Assembly (NCBI GenBank): GCA_018970845.1
Contig: JAGWVO010000265.1
Span: forward strand, 1-5,399
DNA length: 5,399 bases
Direction: 5' to 3'
DNA from: Planctomycetota bacterium
GTDB lineage: Bacteria > Planctomycetota > Planctomycetia > Gemmatales > Gemmataceae
Both the position numbers and the translations under genes were made by a program. The notes under the pieces were generated by a model. The model made no database searches. It was not told the origin of the DNA and saw only the letters and a program-made list of their open reading frames with translations. The stretch's first letter is position 1; each line of letters starts with the position of its first letter. Below, piece by piece: positions 1 to 5,399 of the stretch.

Positions 1-831
1 GTCGATTCCTGCCTGCTCGACCTCGCCACGGGCAAGCTCACGAACCTCACGGCGGTGGATCGCGTCAGCATTTACAACACCGGCCTCTTCTTCCTGCCCG
101 CCGGCAAGGGGTTTGGGTTCACGCCGCTCATCAAGGGGGTCTCGAAGCCCCATCTCATGGACGCCGACGGCAAGAACAAACGCGATGTCTCCGGCGCCGG
201 CGGCGGATTCGCCTACGGCTACTCGGTGTCGCCGGACGGCAAGCGGATCAGCTACCACGAGAACTACCAGATTTTCATCTCGAACACCGACGGCAGCGAC
301 AAGCGAAAGGTCGAGACGAGGAACCCGTTCAACTTCGCGCCAAAGTGGTCCCCCGACGGCGAGTGGCTGCTGTTCGTCTCCGGGGAACACTACAACTGCC
401 ATCCGCACATCGTTAAGAGGGACGGCTCCGGGCTGAAAAAACTCGCGGACCGAAACGGGTATCGCGGCGTCGTCGAAAGGCTCAAGCACCCGGACTTCCA
501 CAGCGAAAGCAGCGATCTGCCGGAGTGGTCCGCGGATGGCCGCCATCTGTTTTTCACTGCGAAAACCGGGGAGAGCATCGAGTTGATGCGGGTCGATCTT
601 GATGGCAACGCCACGCCACTGACGAAGTCGAAACCGGGAACGCGGCACTACCACCCGGCGGTCTCGCCAGACGGCAAATGGCTGCTGTTCGGATCCGACC
701 GGAGCGGCACGATGCAATTGCATGTCGCTTCCATCGACGGCGGAGAAAGCTGGCCGGTCACGGATGTCCCCGCTGGCTCGTGCGCGATGCACGGACACTG
801 GCAACCCACCGGAACGAAGGGCGGACGCTGA
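1..831 (+). CDS. TolB-like PD40 beta-propeller protein, C-terminal part (5' end outside window)
   Basis: The reading frame is open from base 1 to the TGA at 829-831, giving 276 residues, and the gene starts upstream of the window. A GTG at 55 lies inside the propeller fold and is unlikely to be the real start. Four PD40/WD40-like blade signatures are visible, counting from the first residue in the window: SPDGK near 77, WSPDGEW near 117, WSADGRH near 177 and VSPDGKW near 222. Each is followed by a hydrophobic strand (for example WLLFVS, LFFTA, WLLFGS). This is the repeat pattern of TolB-type propellers, which usually act as protein-binding platforms in the periplasm or as domains of peptidases and sensors. 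Any signal peptide would be outside the window, so location cannot be read. The protein ends soon after the last blade (AMHGHWQPTG), with no extra C-terminal domain. The specific function is unknown. The 245-base gap to the next gene argues against operon membership with the NAD cassette. Confidence 0.85.
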   Translation, partial: VDSCLLDLATGKLTNLTAVDRVSIYNTGLFFLPAGKGFGFTPLIKGVSKPHLMDADGKNKRDVSGAGGGFAYGYSVSPDGKRISYHENYQIFISNTDGSDKRKVETRNPFNFAPKWSPDGEWLLFVSGEHYNCHPHIVKRDGSGLKKLADRNGYRGVVERLKHPDFHSESSDLPEWSADGRHLFFTAKTGESIELMRVDLDGNATPLTKSKPGTRHYHPAVSPDGKWLLFGSDRSGTMQLHVASIDGGESWPVTDVPAGSCAMHGHWQPTGTKGGR

Positions 832-999
832 GGAACGGGAGTCCGATCACGGGAATCTCCAACTCCAAAGGGGTTCGCATCCCGCCCGTCGCCTGTCACT
901 CGTCTCCATCTCCATGAGACGGCCTTACCCGATGGTCTCTCCTGCTGGGCGGTGTCCGTGGGTTTGGGGCGCAGGTTGCGCACCCCTATCGGTTGCCGC

Positions 1000-1038
1000 T
1001 TGGATTTCCACATCTTCCCTTCGATCGATTGAATCCAA
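1000..1038. repeat. Inverted repeat TTGGATT/AATCCAA enclosing the palindrome TCGATCGA
   Basis: Perfect 7-base arms, TTGGATT at 1000-1006 and AATCCAA at 1032-1038, are separated by 25 bases. The spacer contains the 8-base palindrome TCGATCGA at 1021-1028. The right arm overlaps a possible -35 element. The arrangement would suit an operator for a dimeric regulator, but arms this short can occur by chance and no regulator gene is visible nearby. Confidence 0.35.
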
Positions 1039-1056
1039 ATCATCGGTTCCTAAAAC
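1029..1056 (+). promoter_or_regulatory. Possible sigma70-like promoter of the cassette
   Basis: TTGAAT at 1029-1034 (four of six matches to TTGACA) and TAAAAC at 1051-1056 (four of six to TATAAT) are 16 bases apart, in the most AT-rich part of the gap. The implied transcription start would be only about 10-15 bases before the start codon at 1077. That would leave little 5' leader, and the ribosome site would lie almost at the transcript end. Planctomycete promoters are poorly defined, so this is a weak match. Confidence 0.25.
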
Positions 1057-1063
1057 ATTACCC

Positions 1064-1069
1064 GGGGGA
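1064..1069 (+). promoter_or_regulatory. Ribosome binding site setting the NADAR start
   Basis: The purine run GGGGGA ends seven bases before ATG 1077. This favours 1077 over the in-frame upstream TTG at 993, which would add 28 residues lacking family similarity. An adjacent GTG at 1074 could also serve. Confidence 0.5.
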
Positions 1070-1076
1070 ACTTGTG

Positions 1077-1577
1077 ATGGCCCGGTCCGAGAGGTTCACT
1101 TTCTTCTGGCAGAACCACTTCAGCCAGTGGGCCCACAGCCCGTTTTTGGTGGCCGGCATCCCCTTCACACACGCCGAACAGTTCATGATGCACGCCAAGG
1201 CCGTGCTGTTCGGCGATGCCGACTCGGCCGCGAAAATCCTCCGCTCCGACGACCCGGCCGAAATGAAGAAGCTGGGCCGCGGCATCTCCGGCTTCGACCC
1301 TGGCCGGTGGGAGATGTTCCGCGAGGGGATCGTGCTGACTGGCAGCATCGCCAAATACACCCAGAACCCTGCGCTGTTGGAGGCGCTGCTGGCCACGCGC
1401 GGCACCACCCTCGTCGAGGCTTCCCCTTACGACAGGGTCTGGGGCATCGGCCTGGCCGAGGACGATCCCAGGGCCCTCGACCGCGCCCAGTGGCAGGGCC
1501 TGAACCTGCTGGGCCGCATCCTCACACGCGTCCGCGAGGCGCTGGCGTTCGAGTCGGCCGGGGGCCCGCCCCCATGA
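1077..1577 (+). CDS. NADAR family (YbiA/DUF1768-like) ADP-ribose N-glycosidase
   Basis: The 166-residue protein has the usual size of a single NADAR domain and covers it end to end. Family motifs in order are FFWQNHFSQW at 9-18 with SPF at 21-23, AEQFMMHAKA at 33-42 (the conserved Glu-Gln and Lys region), LGRGI near 66-70, QNP at 96-98, LVEASPYDRVWGIGL at 112-126 and NLLG at 143-146. NADAR enzymes cleave N-glycosidic bonds of ADP-ribose or riboflavin-pathway compounds. Characterised members remove ADP-ribose from guanine bases or from small ADP-ribosylated molecules. That a member releases ADP-ribose here is inferred from family and context. The protein is soluble, with no signal peptide or membrane segment. 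It is the first gene of the four-gene cassette, and its stop codon overlaps the next start in ATGA. The proline-rich end (AGGPPP) is encoded by a GC hairpin next to the following start. Family assignment is very secure; the substrate is not known. Confidence 0.93.
   Translation: MARSERFTFFWQNHFSQWAHSPFLVAGIPFTHAEQFMMHAKAVLFGDADSAAKILRSDDPAEMKKLGRGISGFDPGRWEMFREGIVLTGSIAKYTQNPALLEALLATRGTTLVEASPYDRVWGIGLAEDDPRALDRAQWQGLNLLGRILTRVREALAFESAGGPPP
1560..1573 (+). promoter_or_regulatory. GC hairpin abutting the ADP-ribosylglycohydrolase start codon
   Basis: GGGGG at 1560-1564 and CCCCC at 1569-1573 can form a five-pair stem with a CCCG loop that ends directly against ATG 1574. The G-run is also the only purine-rich ribosome site for that start. 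The stem would hide it until ribosomes finishing the NADAR gene open the structure, which fits translational coupling through the ATGA overlap. The structure is seen in the sequence; the regulatory role is inferred. Confidence 0.35.
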
Positions 1578-2443
1578 GCCGCGCCGCCATCGCCGGGGAC
1601 ATCGCCGGTTCGCGATTCGAATGGTCGATGTGGGATGGAGCCACGGTGGCGTCGGCCGCCTGCGCCGGCTTCGAGGCCGACGCGCCCGCCACCGCGGCGC
1701 TGGGCGAACGGGCCGCCTCGTTCGACCTCTTCCACGCCGACACCCACCCCACCGACGATTCGGTGCTCATGCTGGCCGTGATGGACTGGCTCTTGGAGGG
1801 TGGCGACCCCCGGGCCCACCTTCGCCGGCGATTCCGCTCGGCGCCGAAGCCCGAACTTTTCGGCAGGTTCTTCCGCGCCTGGGCGGAGGCCGATGGCGAC
1901 ATTCCCTGCGGCAGCGTCGGCAACGGCGCGGCCATGCGAATGGCGCCGGTGGCCTACGCGGCCCCGACGGCCGATGAGGCCCTGGCCTTGGCCCGGGAGA
2001 ACGCCCTGGCCACCCACGCCACTGCCGAGGGAATCGCCGGGGCGCAGGCCATGGCACTCGGGGTGTTCCGCGCGCTGGCGGGCGAGGCGCCGGATGCCAT
2101 CGGCCGCGAAATTTCCGCCCGTTTCGGCTACGACCTCGAGCGCCCGCTCGATTCCTGGCGGCCGGGCTATCGCTTCACCAGCGCCTGCCCGCTCACCGTG
2201 CCGATCGCCTTCAGGGCGTTCATGGAGTCGTCAAGCCACGAACAGGCCGTGCGCGCGGCGGTTTCGATTGGCGGCGACACCGACACGATCGCCTGCATGG
2301 CCGGGGCCCTCGCCGGGGCGCGTTGGGGCTTTTCCGCCGACGCGGGCGCGCAAGTGGCCGCCAAGCTGGGCCCCGTTCTCATGCCGACCGTGGACGCGTT
2401 CGAGAAGCGGCATCCGAAAAGCCTTCCCACGGGAAACGGGTGA
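1574..2443 (+). CDS. ADP-ribosylglycohydrolase family protein (DraG/ARH fold)
   Basis: The 289-residue protein matches the usual ~280-350 residue length of the family. All hallmark motifs are present: GDIAGSRFE at 8-16, the first metal site TDDS at 60-63 (T60, D61, D62), GNGAAMRMAP at 116-125, THATAEGIAGAQA at 147-159, and the second metal site GGDTDTIACMAG at 233-244 (D235, D237, T238). Enzymes of this fold use two Mg2+ or Mn2+ ions to hydrolyse ADP-ribose from arginine, serine, DNA bases or small esters, releasing free ADP-ribose. Since the metal ligands are intact, activity is expected, but the target cannot be read. It looks cytosolic. The start ATG 1574 overlaps the NADAR stop by four bases, so the two are almost certainly co-translated. 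The same frame stays open far upstream (to 722), but that part runs antigenically unrelated sequence through the intergenic gap and out of frame across NADAR, and is an artefact of high GC. Family call is very secure. Confidence 0.95.
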   Translation: MSRAAIAGDIAGSRFEWSMWDGATVASAACAGFEADAPATAALGERAASFDLFHADTHPTDDSVLMLAVMDWLLEGGDPRAHLRRRFRSAPKPELFGRFFRAWAEADGDIPCGSVGNGAAMRMAPVAYAAPTADEALALARENALATHATAEGIAGAQAMALGVFRALAGEAPDAIGREISARFGYDLERPLDSWRPGYRFTSACPLTVPIAFRAFMESSSHEQAVRAAVSIGGDTDTIACMAGALAGARWGFSADAGAQVAAKLGPVLMPTVDAFEKRHPKSLPTGNG

Positions 2444-2536
2444 CAGAATGGGATTGGCCATTTCACCATCGGCATGTGGGAAGTCCGCGGGCGACGGGGC
2501 GCGCGGCCAACATCCTTTCACAAGGCACGGGCAACC
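2444..2536 (+). other. 93-base gap between the second and third cassette genes
   Basis: This is the widest gap inside the cassette. It holds no clear terminator, promoter or gene. An in-frame ATG at 2474 would extend the next protein by 21 residues that are arginine-rich and unlike the family's N-terminus. Purines before ATG 2537 are weak (AAGG at 2522-2525, ACGGG at 2527-2531). A possible stem, CCGCG/CGCGG, lies around 2482-2506. Confidence 0.4.
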
Positions 2537-3415
2537 ATGAACATCACCATCCATGCCGCCGGAACGGCGGCCGCGATCTCACGCGACCTTCTCGTCTTCT
2601 CCGGGGGCGAGGTGCAGGTGCGCCTGCTCGATTTGCCCGAGCGGGCCGACTCCGCCACCGTGACCCAGCGCATCTACGACAGCAACCAGTTCATCGAACT
2701 GCTGCTGGTCACCAACGCGCTGCGGGAACGCTACGGTGCCGATTTCCCGGTCGACCTCGTTTGCCCCTACCTTCCCTACGCCCGGCAGGACCGTGTCTGC
2801 TACCCCGGCGAGGCGTTCAGCCTGAAGGTCGCCTGCTCGCTCATCAACGCGCAGGATTACCGCGCGGTGACGGTGTTCGACGCGCACAGCAAGGTGGCCC
2901 TGGGGCTGCTCGAGCGCTGCCGGAACCTCACTCCCGCCCACCTTCTCACGGGATATTTCGCCGGGCTCGAGCAACGCGACCGGCGCGACGGAACCAGCCT
3001 GCGCCGCGAGACGGGCATCGTTTCGCCCGACAAGGGCGCCGTGGCACGGGCCTCGGAGGTGTCGCGGCAATACGACTTGGAGTTGGTGCTGGCGGAAAAG
3101 GTGCGCGACCCCAACGACGGGAAGATTGTTTCCACGCGGGTGAATTGCCGGCACCTGGCCAGCCGCAACCTGCTCATCGTCGACGACATTTGCGATGGCG
3201 GCAGGACCTTCATCGAACTGGCGCGCGAGCTCAGGAAAATCACCAACGGCCGGATCGGGCTCTATGTCACCCACGGCATCTTCTCGAAAGGCTTCGGGGT
3301 GTTCCGCGGCCTGATCGACGAGATCGTCACGGTGAACCTGTTCCCCGCGGCGGCGGAGGCCCTCAAGTCCGCCGCGCCGGAGGATCCCTCCGTCACCGTG
3401 CTCGCCCCGACCTGA
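2537..3415 (+). CDS. Divergent ribose-phosphate pyrophosphokinase (PRPP synthetase) homologue; candidate ADP-ribose pyrophosphate synthetase
   Basis: The 292-residue protein has the two-lobed Prs layout, slightly shorter than housekeeping Prs (~310-320). Motifs kept are FSGGEVQVRL at 21-30 (FSDGE in Prs), PYLPYARQDR at 77-86, the catalytic-type His in FDAHS at 114-118, and IVSPDKG at 161-167. The flexible loop is EKVRDPNDGKI at 187-197 in place of the KRRPRPN type. The diphosphate loop is IVDDICDGGRT at 214-224, where Prs has DDxxDTAGT. The Gln-Ile-Gln-Gly-Phe-Phe segment after the His is absent. Prs transfers diphosphate from ATP to ribose 5-phosphate. The changed segment normally holds the 5'-phosphate of that sugar, which suggests a different acceptor. 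Pairing with a NAMPT homologue is the architecture of NARP1, where the Prs-like enzyme Adps acts on ADP-ribose. Start ATG 2537 is chosen because family similarity begins there; ATG 2474 is the alternative. Family secure; ADP-ribose specificity is inferred. Confidence 0.9.
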   Translation: MNITIHAAGTAAAISRDLLVFSGGEVQVRLLDLPERADSATVTQRIYDSNQFIELLLVTNALRERYGADFPVDLVCPYLPYARQDRVCYPGEAFSLKVACSLINAQDYRAVTVFDAHSKVALGLLERCRNLTPAHLLTGYFAGLEQRDRRDGTSLRRETGIVSPDKGAVARASEVSRQYDLELVLAEKVRDPNDGKIVSTRVNCRHLASRNLLIVDDICDGGRTFIELARELRKITNGRIGLYVTHGIFSKGFGVFRGLIDEIVTVNLFPAAAEALKSAAPEDPSVTVLAPT

Positions 3416-3429
3416 CCCGCCGTCCCCAC

Positions 3430-3433
3430 GGAG
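3430..3433 (+). promoter_or_regulatory. Ribosome binding site of the NAMPT homologue
   Basis: GGAG ends seven bases before ATG 3441. It supports 3441 over the out-of-frame ATG at 3436, in the 25-base gap after the PRPP-synthetase-like gene. Confidence 0.5.
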
Positions 3434-3440
3434 CCATGCC

Positions 3441-5051
3441 ATGCGCGTTTATCCGGCCCACGCCACCGACTTCTACAAGACCGGGCACATCCGGCAGTAT
3501 CCTCCCGGCACGACCTTCGTGTACAGCAACCTCACCTGCCGCAGCGACAGGCTGGCGAAACTCCTGCCCGACTTCGACCACAAGGTGGTGAGCTTCGGCA
3601 TCCAGGGGGTGTGCAAGTGGCTCCTGCGCGACACCTGGAACCGCGAGTTCTTCCAGCGGCCCAAGGCGGAGGTGGTGGAGCGCTACACCCGGCGCATGGA
3701 CTCGTCGCTGGGCAAGGGCGCGGTCGATGTGAGCCACATCGCGGCGCTGCACGACCTGGGCTACCTCCCCGTCCTGGTCAAGGCGCTGCCCGAGGGCAGC
3801 CGGGTCAACATCCGGGTGCCGCTGTTCACGATCCAGAACACCATACCGGAGTTCTATTGGCTGTCGAATTACCTCGAGACCCAGCTTTCGGCGGAACTGT
3901 GGAAGCCGTCCACCACGGCGACGGTGGCCTACGAATACCGCAGGCTGCTGGAACGCTACGCCCGTGAGACCGGCGCCCCGCCGGAATTCGTCGACTGGCA
4001 GGGCCACGACTTCTCGCCCCGGGGCATGTCGGGCATCCACGACTCGGCCCAGTCGGGCGCCGGGCACCTCCTGTCGTTCCTCGGCACCGACAGCATCCAC
4101 TCCATCGACTACCTCGAAGACTATTACGGCGCCGCGGGAACCTTCGTGGGCGGGTCGGTCCCGGCCACGGAGCACAGCGTCATGTGCATGGGCGGCATGG
4201 ACGACGAGTTCGAGACCTTCCGCCGGCTCATCGAGGATGTCTATCCCTCGGGCATTGTCTCGATCGTCAGCGACACCTGGGATTTCTGGGGAGTGGTCGG
4301 CCATGGCGGCTTCGCCCAAAGGCTCAAGGACAAGATCCTCGCGCGCCGGCCCGACGCCATGGGCATGGCCAAGACCGTTTTCCGGCCCGACTCCGGCGAC
4401 CCGGTGCGCATCATCTGCGGCTACCATTACGCCGATGTGCCGTCGCTTGACGCCGGCGCCATCGCCTCGGCCCGGAAGGCCGGCCACGACGCCGTCAGGC
4501 ACCAGGGCCGCTACTTCGCCATCGACGGCGACGACCCCGTTCCGCTCACCGAGAACGAGGCCAAGGGATCGCTCGAGTGCCTGCACGACATCTTCGGCGG
4601 CACCGTCACCACCAAGGGGTACAAGGTGCTGAACGAGCGCGTGGGGCTCATCTATGGCGACTCCATCACGCTGGAGCGCGCCCAGGCGATACTGGCCGGC
4701 ATGAAGGCCAAGGGATTCGCCTCGTGCAACATGGTGTTCGGCATCGGCAGCTTCACCTACCAGTACTGCACGCGCGACACCTTCGGCAGCGCCGTGAAGG
4801 CGACCTACGGCGTGGTCGGGGGAGTGGGCCGGCCGCTGTTCAAGGATCCCAAGACCGACGGCGGAACCAAGAAGTCGGCCAAGGGCCTTTTGCGCGTGGA
4901 AAAGGAGGGAGACGACTTCATCCTCCACGAGATGCAGTCGCCCGGGCAGGAAAAAGCCGGGGCGCTCAGGCCTGTCTTCCGCGACGGGAAGATCGAGAAC
5001 GAGGAAACCCTCGCGACGATCCGCCGCAGGCTCCGGGGAGAGGCTGTCTGA
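3441..5051 (+). CDS. nadV: Nicotinamide phosphoribosyltransferase (NAMPT/NadV) homologue; candidate nicotinamide ADP-ribose transferase
   Basis: The 536-residue protein aligns along its whole length with NAMPT, which normally condenses nicotinamide with PRPP to NMN. Visible equivalents of human active-site residues are D10 and Y12 in ATDFYKTGH (human D16, Y18), R34, F191 and R194 in HDFSPRG (F193, R196), D217 in GTDS (D219, which favours nicotinamide over nicotinic acid), H245 in PATEHS (the phosphorylated H247), R315 and D317 in RPDSGDP (R311, D313), D407 in YGDS, R445 in CTRD, K453 and K468 in LFKDP. Differences from human NAMPT are an extra ~40 residues between RPDSGDP and TTKGYKVL (about 322-389) and GIGSFTY at 434-440 in place of the GSGGGLL phosphate loop. 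As I recall, both are shared by a bacterial and phage subfamily. It is the last gene of the cassette, 25 bases after the Prs-like gene. Catalytic competence is likely; whether the sugar donor is PRPP or ADP-ribose pyrophosphate is open. Confidence 0.93.
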   Translation: MRVYPAHATDFYKTGHIRQYPPGTTFVYSNLTCRSDRLAKLLPDFDHKVVSFGIQGVCKWLLRDTWNREFFQRPKAEVVERYTRRMDSSLGKGAVDVSHIAALHDLGYLPVLVKALPEGSRVNIRVPLFTIQNTIPEFYWLSNYLETQLSAELWKPSTTATVAYEYRRLLERYARETGAPPEFVDWQGHDFSPRGMSGIHDSAQSGAGHLLSFLGTDSIHSIDYLEDYYGAAGTFVGGSVPATEHSVMCMGGMDDEFETFRRLIEDVYPSGIVSIVSDTWDFWGVVGHGGFAQRLKDKILARRPDAMGMAKTVFRPDSGDPVRIICGYHYADVPSLDAGAIASARKAGHDAVRHQGRYFAIDGDDPVPLTENEAKGSLECLHDIFGGTVTTKGYKVLNERVGLIYGDSITLERAQAILAGMKAKGFASCNMVFGIGSFTYQYCTRDTFGSAVKATYGVVGGVGRPLFKDPKTDGGTKKSAKGLLRVEKEGDDFILHEMQSPGQEKAGALRPVFRDGKIENEETLATIRRRLRGEAV

Positions 5052-5217
5052 GAGCGCCAAGGGGGGACTTGCCTGACCGGGGGTTTTGCTCCAACCCGGA
5101 TTCCGGGCCGGCATGGGCGGGCTTGATTGGATTAAAAAAGGATTATTTCTTGCGCCGGCGATGCCGGGAAGTTACACCAGTTGAGACATATCTGTTGTTC
5201 GAGTTTGAGGTTTTCCT
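5052..5217. other. Intergenic region between the cassette and the prepilin-like gene
   Basis: This 166-base gap changes from GC-rich to AT-rich at about 5123 (GATTGGATTAAAAAAGGATTA). Two short perfect stems are present: CCCGG-ATT-CCGGG at 5095-5107 and CCGGC-GAT-GCCGG at 5155-5167. The first could help end cassette transcription but has no following T-run. The AT-rich part probably holds the promoter of the next gene, but no clear -35/-10 pair stands out. Confidence 0.5.
5095..5107 (+). terminator. Weak candidate stem-loop after the cassette
   Basis: CCCGG, loop ATT, CCGGG form a perfect five-pair hairpin 43 bases after the NAMPT stop. An alternative pairing uses the upstream CCGGG at 5078-5082. 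No U-tract follows, so this is not a classic intrinsic terminator. It may be chance in GC-rich sequence. Confidence 0.2.
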
Positions 5218-5399
5218 ATGTCGCAACCATCTCGTCGCGGCTTCACGCTCATTGAACTTCTTGTGGTGATCGCCATCATCGCTGTCCTCATCGGCCTCCT
5301 GGTTCCCGCAGTGCAAAAGGTCCGCGAGGCCGCAAACCGTATGAGTTGCAGCAACAACCTCAAACAGATCGCCATGGCCACCCATTCCTGCAGCGACAC
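5218..5399 (+). CDS. DUF1559 (SBP_bac_10) prepilin-like protein, N-terminal part (3' end outside window)
   Basis: Sixty codons are visible from ATG 5218, which has GAGG at 5207-5210 seven bases upstream. The protein opens with a short basic leader ending in RRG, followed by FTLIELLVVIAIIAVLIG. This is a type IV prepilin/pseudopilin signal with cleavage expected between G8 and F9 and the conserved Glu at mature position 5 (E13). The hydrophobic helix runs to about residue 26. It is followed by VPAVQKVREAANR and CSNNLKQI, the signature of the DUF1559 family, which is greatly expanded in Planctomycetes and present in related PVC bacteria. Members are thought to be pseudopilin-like surface or secretion proteins of unknown role. 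The globular part and the usual C-terminal H-x9-DG motif lie beyond the window. The 166-base gap and unrelated function suggest it is separate from the NAD cassette. Confidence 0.93.
   Translation, partial: MSQPSRRGFTLIELLVVIAIIAVLIGLLVPAVQKVREAANRMSCSNNLKQIAMATHSCSD

Larger units (their letters stand above)
832..1076. other. Intergenic region upstream of the NADAR-led cassette
   Basis: This 245-base stretch has no convincing coding frame. It contains a hairpin at 966-986: GGGG and CCCC flank CGCA-GGT-TGCG, with a two-base bulge. No T-run follows it, so it is not a standard intrinsic terminator. A shorter GAGAC/GTCTC pair lies around 915-937. The last ~80 bases are visibly more AT-rich than the flanking genes and hold an inverted repeat, a palindrome and a possible promoter, listed separately. 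No tRNA-like fold or riboswitch that I recognise is present. Confidence 0.6.

Noticed and set aside
966..986. Hairpin GGGGCGCA/TGCG-CA-CCCC as a terminator or riboswitch
   Set aside because: No T-run follows, and I see no recognised riboswitch core. It is noted only as structure in the gap.
722..1573. Upstream extension of the ADP-ribosylglycohydrolase frame by 284 codons
   Set aside because: It overlaps the propeller gene end, the intergenic gap and all of NADAR in another frame, with low-complexity Arg/Pro-rich translation. Family similarity starts exactly at ATG 1574.
2579..3442. A 287-codon minus-strand frame opposite the Prs-like gene
   Set aside because: Antisense shadow of GC-rich coding sequence with no recognisable domain.
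2323..3591. A 422-codon + strand frame spanning the end of ARH, the Prs-like gene and the start of NAMPT
   Set aside because: Its translation is Arg/Pro/Ala-rich and runs across three real genes in a different frame.
1077..5051. Cassette as part of a prophage
   Set aside because: NARP1 is known from phages, but the window has no phage structural, replication or integration gene, and both flanks are bacterial in character.
3393..5114. A 573-codon open frame on the minus strand opposite the NAMPT homologue
   Set aside because: It is a mirror of a high-GC coding strand: rich in Val, Gly, Ala, Arg, Glu and His, with no recognisable fold. The + strand frame has clear full-length NAMPT homology.
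5155..5167. CCGGC-GAT-GCCGG stem as a terminator on the minus strand, with AAAAAAGG (T-run on that strand) nearby
   Set aside because: The T-run is separated from the stem by more than ten bases, and no minus-strand gene needs it.

Overview
The window looks like a stretch of a GC-rich bacterial chromosome, most likely from a planctomycete or a close PVC relative. The main taxonomic clue is the truncated gene at the right edge. It begins with the type IV pilin-like leader and the VPAVQKVREAANR / CSNNLKQI signature of DUF1559 (SBP_bac_10) proteins, which are hugely expanded in Planctomycetes. The truncated gene at the left edge is a TolB-like PD40 beta-propeller, also common there. No phage structural, integrase or transposase gene is visible.

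Layout, all on the + strand: (1) 1-831, the 3' end of a PD40/TolB-like beta-propeller gene. (2) 832-1076, a non-coding gap with an inverted repeat and a possible weak promoter. (3) 1077-5051, a four-gene cassette: a NADAR-family ADP-ribose N-glycosidase, an ADP-ribosylglycohydrolase (DraG/ARH fold), a divergent ribose-phosphate pyrophosphokinase (PRPP synthetase) homologue, and a nicotinamide phosphoribosyltransferase (NAMPT) homologue. The first two genes overlap by 4 bases; the later gaps are 93 and 25 bases. (4) 5052-5217, a non-coding gap. (5) 5218 to the window end, the start of the DUF1559 prepilin-like gene.

The cassette reads as one pathway. NADAR and DraG/ARH enzymes release ADP-ribose from modified molecules. 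A PRPP-synthetase homologue paired with a NAMPT homologue is the gene pair that, in the phage NAD+ reconstitution pathway NARP1 (Adps + Namat), turns ADP-ribose plus ATP into ADP-ribose pyrophosphate and then adds nicotinamide to give NAD+. The synthetase here departs from housekeeping Prs in the loop that normally holds the 5'-phosphate of ribose 5-phosphate, and the NAMPT homologue departs from human NAMPT in its glycine-rich phosphate loop. The nicotinamide-site and catalytic residues are kept. The hypothesis is therefore a bacterial ADP-ribose-to-NAD+ recycling operon that would recover both products of ADP-ribosylation or NADase damage. The plainer alternative is PRPP + nicotinamide -> NMN salvage with accessory ADP-ribose hydrolases. 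Sequence alone does not separate the two.
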